DNA of 64,000 bases, taken from Pseudomonas sp. B21_DOA (GTDB lineage: Bacteria; Pseudomonadota; Gammaproteobacteria; Pseudomonadales; Pseudomonadaceae). Numbering within the stretch: position 1 is the first letter of the stretch; each line of letters opens with the position of its first letter. The position numbers were made by a program, and so were the translations under genes. The stretch lies in assembly GCA_030544685.1 (NCBI GenBank), contig CP086683.1:4154001-4218000 (forward strand). The letters are read 5' to 3'. Below are positions 56,773-64,000 of this stretch, one piece after another. The notes beneath the pieces are model-generated. The model saw only the letters and a list, made by a program, of their open reading frames with translations, was not told the DNA's origin and made no database searches.

Positions 56773-59209
56773 TCAGAAACTGAAGCTCAGCCCGACACTC
56801 CCTCCCAGCTCCTGGTCAGCTTTGCTGCCCCTGCTGGTTCCTAGCTCGCCATATACCTGCCATTTGTTATTGGCCGGCACCCAGTTGAGGCCACCGGTCA
56901 GCTCGAGGTTGGTGCTGGACAAGTCGTTGTTGAATCCAGTGTCATTCACGCTGACACGATTGTTGTTAACGAATTCATGACTTACCGCCGCGTGCAGCCT
57001 GGGTTGCAGTTTGCCGCCATTGTTCAGCACCACCTCGCGGCCAACTGTCATTCCGACCTTGCCGAGCAATGAGCGGGTCTCGTTGCTGTCTACCTGCAGC
57101 CCATTGTCCAGCTGATAATCTTTGCCTTTCACCGTCGCTACACCAAACTGGGCAGAGGGCTCGATGAAATAGCCTCGATTCAAGACTATATGCTTGCCCA
57201 CTTCGACGGTCCCACTGATCCCGAGATTATCGAAGTCACCCTTTGTTCGAGTGTCATCGCTCAATGTGACTTTGACGTCATTACTGAAACGGTTGATTTT
57301 GCCAACGGTATCCACGTAGTACCCGGTCATTTCGTCGTACCACGACAGATACATCCCGCCATAGGTGCTATTGATCGTGCCCGCGCTGCCGCGGGCCAGG
57401 TCAAGGCGAGTGGTGCTGTATCCACCAAAAACCCCAATCAACCATTGGCCATCACCCATCGGTAGTGGCGTATCCACCCCCAACGAGACGCCAGTCTGAT
57501 TTTGTTTGTAACCATCGCCATAGGCATTCTTGACGTTGTACTGATTGGCATGAGTCCGTATCCACAGGCCGGTGGTCGCGTTCTGATTATCTGAGTCCAG
57601 TGCAACAACCGATTGCGATCGGGGCTGAGTGCCGGCCATGCGACGGTCGCCGAGGCGGGTATTGAGAGTGGTCATTTCCGAATAGATAACCGTAGGAGCT
57701 GTACCGGCAATGGCCAATGCCGTTTGTGTACCCGTGCTCGGCGTTGTCCCATCAGTTCGCAGGAATATACCTTCGCCCTCTCGCACCAGTTTGTACGCCA
57801 AAGCACCACGATCAACCTGACCGTTTCTCAGATCGAACTGAGCATCCCCGCCAGCGATGTTAGCCACTTGAACCGGTGCACCGGTGACAGGTTCGCTGGC
57901 GCTTGCACCGACTACCAGCTCGTGCCGGCCACTGGCTGATTCCGTGACATTGAGAAAGTCCGTTTCACCGGTGGACACGTCAGCATCCAAAAAACCGGCC
58001 GTTGCCTGACAAGTTGGCAACGTCCAGGCGGACGAACTCGGCGGGCGTGCCGAATCTCACGTTCCCGCCCTGCATTTCGAGATTCGATAACGTATTGCTG
58101 CCAACCAGGTTCCATTCAGCGCCACGCCCGATGGACATATCGCTGAAGCCAGTAACCGAACCGTGCAGGATCGAGTCGTTGTCCAGCATCACGACGCCAG
58201 TCCCGGAGCCCTGAATGTTACCGGTGAGTATGCTTCGGGTATCGAGCGAAACAGAATCGACGTTGATCAAATTGCCGTCAAGGCTGGCACTGTTTTGCAA
58301 GAAAACCGCGGCGGTCCCGCCGTCAGCAACCTCTACATTGCCGGTCAACTGGCTGTCGTCGATCTGAAAGCGCGCTGCTGCGCCATCAATGACTTCGAGG
58401 ATATTACCGTTGCCGCCAATCAGGTTCGAACGGTTAGCTATCTCGATCAATACCGGTTGATCGTCTGGCGTCGCAAAATCGACTTTGATCGCTGCGCCGG
58501 TGCGGCCTTGCACGGTTGACCCATCAACCTTCAGTACACTCTGTGCGGTGACATCGCTCGGGTTCAGGACGGTATCCTCGCCAAATATGATCCCGTCCAG
58601 TTCTCCGATCACCTCGCTGGCTGCACTGATATTAGCGTTGCCGCCGTAAAGTTCGAGGCCAACACCATCTGCGTCAGTCCCTTCAACCCGGCTGTCCACC
58701 AGATTCAAGGTACTGAGGGAAGTCACCGCTGCACCCGAAAAACCGCCTGTCAGCGTACTGCCAGTGACGGTCGCCGTTGAGCCAACGGGTATGTTCAAGT
58801 CGCGCGCAAGCAACATTGCTCTGCCATCGCTGGACAGCGTACTGCCGGATACAACTGCCGAGCTGTCGGTCAAACTCAGCGCAGTGTCGAAATTGCTACC
58901 GGTCACCGTCGCTCCGTCCAGAGTCACGAAGGCATTTGAGGCTTCAATCTGTGAAGTGTTGGCGAAAATCGCGTTTAACGTCCCACCGCCGACAACAATG
59001 TCAAGCGCGTCACCACCATTGAGGTTGAGCGTGGCCGTGGCAGGGATGAACCAGGCTTCTGGCGTAGCACCGACGGATACGGTTTCGACTTCGCCAGGAT
59101 TGAGATTTCGGGAAAAGGCCGTCTCGGATATTGCAATCAGCAATGCTGCGCAAGAGAGCGTGCCAGTGAGTTTTAAAACTGTCGGTCCCAAGCATTTTTC
59201 TAACGTCAT
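56773..59209 (-). pseudogene. Autotransporter (type V secretion), one frameshift
   Basis: Signal peptide (about residues 1-32), a passenger of about 480 residues with repetitive Ser/Thr/Gly-rich strands typical of a pertactin-like beta-helix (VTGSNFDTALSLTDSS, VTGSTLTGGFSGAAV), and a C-terminal beta-barrel (about 530-811) ending in GLSFSF with the terminal Phe. The frame breaks at the six-A run 57989-57994; here one base too many is present. With five, the join reads GRFLDADVSTGETDFLNV and the product is about 811 residues. This is the only clear insertion among the indels. ATG at 59209; a GTG at 59215 is possible. A transported adhesin or enzyme; no catalytic motif seen. Confidence 0.8.
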
Positions 59210-59458
59210 GTTCACTTCTCGTTGATTTTATCGGGACGGAAGAAAGACGGTTCAGGCATACATGTTCCATCAGACGACCGTTGTAGACGGCGCTGGAGAA
59301 TACCTGCTACTCCGGACTTTCTCTGTAGGACTACTCCTCTTAGTAGGTGGGCTTAATCGCCCACCCGCGACATTTCGAGATATTTCTTACACCGCCAATG
59401 AAATTGCGTTGCCGGAAGAGGCTGGCTCTCCCGGCAATGCAGTAACACCGATTGCCGA
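59210..59458. other. Gap between the autotransporter and the beta-rich protein genes
   Basis: 249 bases with two hairpins: GGTGGGC-TTAATC-GCCCACC (59346-59365) and TTGCCGG...CCGGCAA around 59409-59437. The second lies just behind the stop of the 694-residue gene and may end its transcript, though neither has a T-run on the minus strand. The autotransporter promoter must lie in the first 130 bases. Confidence 0.4.
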
Positions 59459-61542
59459 TTAAGGAGCAGGCGCGGGATCCCAGCCCGGTTCCGACTCGCA
59501 GTACAGGAAGTCGCCGTTGAGCAAGTAAACAACCATTTCTTCAACTTCCGATGAAGACACAGTCGGTGTGGAGTACCAGATTTTCACATAGCCCGCATAA
59601 AAATCGCTTGGATCAGGAGTGTCAGCAGGAGGACGAGGAAGTTTGCGAATAAAAGGTGTATACGGCACTTCCCAGATCATCCCTGCCGTTAGTTCGTCCA
59701 AAGTAATAGCACGTGTATCACTAAACACGGTATCGGCCGGCGCATCTACTGTATAAGCATCGTCATGCCAACCTTGCCAATTGAATGTGATATCCATTCC
59801 ATCGGTGAAATGATCATTAGGTTTGATCTTGAACGTCGCAACGTGATCATCCCCCGTCAAGCTCTCGCAAATAATGTATGGATCTTCGGTGCCATCTGTC
59901 GGTGGACGTTGGAATTCCGGCTTATCGAGAACAATGACTACAGTATTGACAGTTACCGTCTCCTTTGCCGAGTCTTGAGTATTATTCCGAGTGGGATTTT
60001 CATATGTCCACCAAGCCTCTTTAAGCCCGATACCACCCGGACCGACAACGGTATATGGCAAATCTATCTGAATGACTGTATTGATATTCGACGTAGTCAT
60101 TGGAATGGAATTAACGATAATTTCGCCTTGATTCCCGAGATACTTCAGAGTGACCAGATCGCCCGGTTCGGGATCGGGGAATGTCGTTCCGGCTGTGACA
60201 GGCGATACATCGATGTGAGCCTTGGCTGTCTTATCGACATCATGAGGGCCGAGCACGTTATCCGTGACAGGGGCCTGTCCGCGGACGATCAGTTTCCGGA
60301 ATTCGGGATTAACTTCAGGGGGCGGGGTCGTCGGGTCGACGGTATAAGGCGGATGCGTCGAGAAATCTGTTTTTACAGATGTTGTTCCATCGTCGATGGA
60401 TAAGCCGCCACGCATCAAGTCAGCTTTGACGACCACGTCCAATTCGAAATTCGTACCCGTCTGGTTATCAAAGTATTGTTTGCTCAGACTCGACCAAGGA
60501 ATGGTGAACTCCAGCTCCGTGAGTGCGTTGAATTGCAGATCCTGGGCTGGTTGAGCGCCGTACGTCAGGCTCACTGCGTCGGTGCCGATTGTATCTACCA
60601 ACCGGCTGACTTTTACCTTCACACCTGCACGCGCATCTTTTAAATCGATCAGACCATCTTCGTTTGCCGGGACGGTAATGACGCCCAGTTTGGGAAGTGG
60701 CAGAAAACGCACGTTTTTGAAATACACGCCCCATGCGCTCTGGTTGCCAGCAGCGTCAGTAATGATGAACCAGATGAAGGCCCGGCCGCTCGTTACCTTG
60801 CGTAGCTCTGCGGTCGGGATGGACAGCTTGCCATCGGTGGGCATCGGTCCGTTGAAAAAGGGGGCACCTGCGGAGGATTGGTACGTGTACCTGCCACGTA
60901 GAGGGTCAACGTGTCATCCGGCTGAACGTTGGCGTAGCTTGTATCAATTTCTACCTGCAATCCCGCTTCGTTACCTGGCTGACTCGCCCATGTGTCATCC
61001 AGATCGCCGGGGGCATTTGGAAACGTAGCTGGCGGAATTGTCCTGGCGCCAGGGGTCTGCCCCGGATTTGTACCTGTTTGTGCAGGTTTCGCTTGCCAGG
61101 CACCAGTACGGTCAATAAAAAACTGCATCACAGGACCGGTCAGCGGGTTGAGCCCCCGCTCATACAGAACGCTACGAACCCAGATCGGCGTCGGTCCGTC
61201 CGGGGTTGCATTCTCACCCAGATATCCGGTAGGCACAGTAATCGGAAAATCTACAGGACGGCTGGCCACGTCACCCAGCCTTACCCGGGGCAGCCGCGTG
61301 AAATCTGTCGGCAACGGATTGGCCGGAGGTTGGGTTCGCGTGACATCAAGGGCAATCAGATCCCCATTGTGGGGGTTCAACCACACATTGGTCTTGACCA
61401 TAAGTGTCAGCGGGGCGCCCACTGGAATCGCAGCTATCGGAATAATGTCCTTGTTTGCACCGCGCCCGTCTGGCAGTTCCGGGGTAGGTGCGACCAGATT
61501 TCCCGCTTGTGTGCTTGAGTCCGCTGCTTGAATACTTGTCAT
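59459..61542 (-). pseudogene. Large beta-rich hypothetical protein, one frameshift
   Basis: Not recognised. ATG at 61542 has GGAGAAGG upstream. The frame breaks near 60855-60864 (A5 then G5); one extra base gives VPPFFNGPMPTDGKLSIPTA and a 694-residue protein. No signal peptide. The content is strand-rich and looks like several Ig-like domains (ITDAAGNQSAWGVYFKNV; DGMDITFNWQGWHDD). A segment of the form F-x-DGMDITFNWQGW near residue 590 resembles RTDVLSLDWQAWDSL in the neighbouring gene, so the two proteins share a domain. Confidence 0.6.
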
Positions 61543-61647
61543 GTGCCTTCTCCATTGCGTAGAAAATGTTTTTTGATCCATGCATCTTCGACAATGGCGG
61601 ACGTCGCCAACTGCAGTCGTAATATCGCCGCTACTGTTACGCCCTGA

Positions 61648-62493
61648 TCACTTCATCCAACTTAAATCCGAGCAATACTTGCTTTCTCCCGGAATTTTCC
61701 TGTCTACCTTCACCAGCCCGGTAAACGAGCGAAAGATGGGTACCCCGTTGCGCAATAGCTGGTAACTCACTGTGGCCGAATCGTTTTCCTCCATGGGTTC
61801 TATATGTGAAGCAAATGGCTTGATTACGATCTTGACCGGCTCCTTAGACACAACATCTGTCACAACCTCGGTAAAGTTAAACACCTGTGTCAAAGGGTTT
61901 CCCGACCCGTTTAAAGAATCCCATGCCTGCCAATCCAGGCTGAGGACATCCGTACGCTGAAACAAGTCATCGAAAGGAATCTCGATACGTACCCCTTCCC
62001 AGATAAACAAGGCTTCCGGATCATCGGGATGGTTCTTGTAACATCCGATATACCCCCAATCATCCGCATCGGGAAAAGCAACTTTCTTCAAACGTTGCGG
62101 CGGCGCAACTATCGCAAAAGTCAGACGTCGTGAAGGCGACGTAGTAGGGTTGATCGCACGTACCGTGTACAAAAGCTCAAACGTAGCCACATCCGGAAGT
62201 TTCTCGGGAATCACTGGAATACGAAACTCTGGCGCATCGTCCGCAGCCCCATATTCGGCAAATGCGATGTAATCAGGGTTGCCGACGATGAAAATTTCAA
62301 CACGGTCTTTACGCACGCCTGAAACAGGAAAATTCGGCCAGCGGTCAATAATACAAACGATGCCCACCTGTTTTGCGTCCGGCGGCAATGTTCCGGCCGG
62401 GTCAAGCGGATCGACGCCTTCGACCCTTGGCAGGTTCAGAAGCACACCGGGATTCGATGAATTGCTTGAGGTAATTGGCGTTTCGATCGGCAT
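61648..62493 (-). CDS. Beta-rich hypothetical protein related to its neighbour
   Basis: Not recognised. 281 residues from the ATG at 62493 (GAGA upstream; an ATG at 62505 is the alternative). No signal peptide or TM helix. It contains DLFQRTDVLSLDWQAWDSL and a C-terminal PIFRSFTGLVKVDRK, similar in style to the 694-residue protein downstream, 105 bases away in the same direction. The pair looks like an operon of secreted or surface beta proteins, or of structural components. Confidence 0.6.
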   Translation of the reverse strand: MPIETPITSSNSSNPGVLLNLPRVEGVDPLDPAGTLPPDAKQVGIVCIIDRWPNFPVSGVRKDRVEIFIVGNPDYIAFAEYGAADDAPEFRIPVIPEKLPDVATFELLYTVRAINPTTSPSRRLTFAIVAPPQRLKKVAFPDADDWGYIGCYKNHPDDPEALFIWEGVRIEIPFDDLFQRTDVLSLDWQAWDSLNGSGNPLTQVFNFTEVVTDVVSKEPVKIVIKPFASHIEPMEENDSATVSYQLLRNGVPIFRSFTGLVKVDRKIPGESKYCSDLSWMK

Positions 62494-62560
62494 GGAATTT
62501 CTCATTGGCTGGTCATCTTGGCCTGAAAGAAATTAAGCTCCCGTATCGGAAAGATGCCTA

Positions 62561-62576
62561 CTGTCAGATCTGACAG
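62561..62576. promoter_or_regulatory. Palindromic operator-like site CTGTCAGATCTGACAG
   Basis: A perfect 16-bp palindrome in the divergent gap between the beta-protein operon and ptxS, 68 bases before the former's start codon. Size and symmetry fit a TetR/GntR-class operator. Its half-sites recur at 56102-56117. Confidence 0.55.
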
Positions 62577-62666
62577 GTAAGTCGACCGTCTGTCGGAAAA
62601 CCATTTTCCCGTAACTGCTTCAGCTGCATTTGTAAGGTTGACGGCATCAGGTCGGATAGTGTCTGC

Positions 62667-62680
62667 TGAAACCGGTTTCA
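62667..62680. promoter_or_regulatory. PtxS operator upstream of ptxS
   Basis: TGAAACCGGTTTCA is a perfect palindrome identical to the known PtxS operator, 52 bases before the ptxS start, which indicates autorepression. Confidence 0.85.
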
Positions 62681-62731
62681 ACAGCATTGGTGCCGTGAAA
62701 ACGCGATATTCCAAAAACAAGGTCTAACCAA

Positions 62732-63798
62732 TTGAATGATTTTTCCGCCGCCCAACGCAGCCGCGTGACCATGCTCGACGTTGCCGAACACGCTGGCGTG
62801 TCCAAGGCCAGCGTCTCGCGTTTCATCGGCGACGACCGCGCTCTGCTCTCCGATGCCATCGCCCTACGCATCGAGCACGCCATCGACGAACTCGGTTATC
62901 GCCCCAACCAAATGGCCCGCGGTCTCAAACGCGGGCGAACCCGCCTGATCGGCATGCTCGTTGCCGATATCCGTAACCCTTATTCGATTGCTGTAATGCA
63001 CGGGGTGGAAACCGCCTGCCGTGCGCACGGCTACAGCCTGGTGGTGTGCAACACCGACCGCGATGACGAGCAGGAGCGCCAGCATCTGGCGCTGTTGCGC
63101 TCGTACAACATCGAAGGGCTGATCGTGAATACGCTGGGCCATCACCGGGACGAACTACTCGAGTTGCGACGCGAGATGCCGATGGTGTTGGTGGATCGCA
63201 AGGTTGAGGGGCTCGACAGCGATATGGTCGGGCTGAACAACCCGCAAGCTGTGGAGATGGCGCTGACGCATCTGGAGCAGCGCGGATATCGCGATCTTTT
63301 GCTGGTCACTGAACCGTTTGACGGCACCAGTTCGCGAATCGAGCGGGTCAGCAGTTTTCAGGCACGGATCGCGCAGCGCTCAGGATTGACCGGTGCGGTG
63401 GTTGAGACTGGTGATGATCTGAACGCGCAACTTCAAACCTTTTAAACACACCCGGTAATGGCCCGAAAGCGCTGTTTTGCGCCAATGGCGTTGCAGCGCT
63501 GGCGGCGACTCATGCATTGCGCGCACTGGGTGTGCGTTTGTTTGAAGACGTCGGGCTGATCGCTCTGGATGATCTGGATTGGTATCCGTTGGTGGGCAGC
63601 GGGATTACCGCGCTGGCGCAGCCGACACAAGAGATTGGCGCGCGAGCATTCGAGTGTTTGCTCAAGCGCTTGCGTGGGGATGACGAGGTGGCGCGGGTGG
63701 TGGATTTTGCACCGGTGCTGGTTGAGCGGGGGTCGACCCGAGGGATTGGCGGCGTCTGCTCGCGAAGATGTCCGGAAGGACACCACAGAACCACCTAA
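62732..63798 (+). pseudogene. ptxS: LacI-family regulator of 2-ketogluconate use, one frameshift
   Basis: N-terminal LacI helix-turn-helix (VTMLDVAEHAGVSKASVSRF) and a periplasmic-binding-like effector domain (DIRNPYSIAVMHGVE). The frame breaks at the four-T run 63440-63443; one T restores QTFLNTPGNGPKALFCANG and a 355-residue protein ending at 63798. PtxS represses itself and the kgu genes and is released by 2-ketogluconate. The TTG at 62732 with AAGG upstream is the likely start. Matching operators on both sides of the gene support the name. Confidence 0.88.
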
Positions 63799-63816
63799 TA
63801 TTTTTTTGAACAAAAA

Positions 63817-63830
63817 TGAAACCGGTTTCA
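63817..63830. promoter_or_regulatory. PtxS operator upstream of kguE
   Basis: Second exact copy of TGAAACCGGTTTCA, ending 13 bases before the kguE start codon, so the repressor would cover the promoter/ribosome site region of the kgu operon. Confidence 0.85.
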
Positions 63831-63843
63831 GAGGTCAATAACA

Positions 63844-64000
63844 ATGAATAAACCAGCCGTTTCCATCAGTCTGTCCAGCTACGGTGCAGAGCTTGTGCGC
63901 CAGCGAGGCCAGGATTCTTTTATCGAGGTACTCGCGGCAGCCGGCGCCAATCGCATCGAGTGGCGCGAAGAGTTGCTGACCCGCGAAAACCCTGCGCAAC
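63844..64000 (+). CDS. kguE: KguE-like sugar epimerase/isomerase (N-terminal part)
   Basis: Only the first 52 codons are in the window (ATG at 63844 with GAGG upstream). The start [20 protein letters not shown] and [15 protein letters not shown] fit the TIM-barrel epimerase that opens the kguEKTD operon for 2-ketogluconate catabolism. Identification rests on this short stretch plus the PtxS context. Confidence 0.8.
   Translation, partial: MNKPAVSISLSSYGAELVRQRGQDSFIEVLAAAGANRIEWREELLTRENPAQ

Overview
The window is chromosomal DNA of a Pseudomonas of the fluorescens group. The reasons are the mannitol operon in the order mtlR-E-F-G-K-D-Y-Z, a PtxS/kgu locus with its known operator, genus-typical small families (DUF1652, DUF2790, DUF2834), a MexF/OprN-type pump, and many REP-type inverted repeats of the GGGAGCGAGCCTGCTCGCGA family between genes. 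I see no rRNA, tRNA, CRISPR array or transposase.

Layout. 1-2.9 kb: end of a MexF-like RND pump and its OprN-like outer-membrane factor. 3.1-6.4 kb (minus): AaeA/DUF1656/FUSC aromatic-acid type efflux operon. 6.5-18.1 kb: a signalling block with a TPR protein, a KaiC-like ATPase coupled to a hybrid kinase, then convergently a minus-strand operon (triple-receiver hybrid kinase, CheR, CheB, receiver-kinase, single-domain receiver), plus another single-domain receiver. 18.2-24.5 kb: an accessory, more AT-rich segment with a very large toxin-like protein carrying a C-terminal M35/aspzincin-type metallopeptidase motif, a glycosyltransferase and a PI-PLC-like protein. 24.5-34.4 kb: mannitol uptake and catabolism. 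34.4-44 kb: a lipoprotein, then a type VI secretion cargo module (vgrG, DUF4123 adaptor, lipoproteins, class 3 lipase effector, a vgrG scar plus the tail of a lost effector, two Sel1-repeat candidate immunity genes). 44-48.7 kb: small housekeeping genes, ecotin, a threonine dehydratase with a convincing attenuator leader, and nicotinamidase. 48.7-55.2 kb: RstAB-like two-component system divergent from an RND adaptor/pump pair. 55.4-62.5 kb: a DUF1345 gene with an in-frame stop, an orphan protein, an autotransporter and two related large beta-rich proteins. 62.7 kb-end: ptxS and the start of kguE.

A property of the whole window decides how the annotation should be read. About fifteen genes carry one or two single-base frame breaks, nearly all consistent with loss of one base inside a short homopolymer, and in each case adding the base back restores a complete family-length protein. 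The simplest explanation is a sequencing/consensus error profile rather than mass decay, so entries typed 'pseudogene' below are broken in the given sequence but probably intact in the organism. The DUF1345 nonsense codon is of a different kind.

The most interesting items are the metallopeptidase-tipped toxin, the T6SS lipase module with its vgrG recombination scar, the Ile/Thr leader-peptide attenuator before the threonine dehydratase gene, and the autotransporter/beta-protein island with matching CTGTCA-N4-TGACAG dyads near its two ends.
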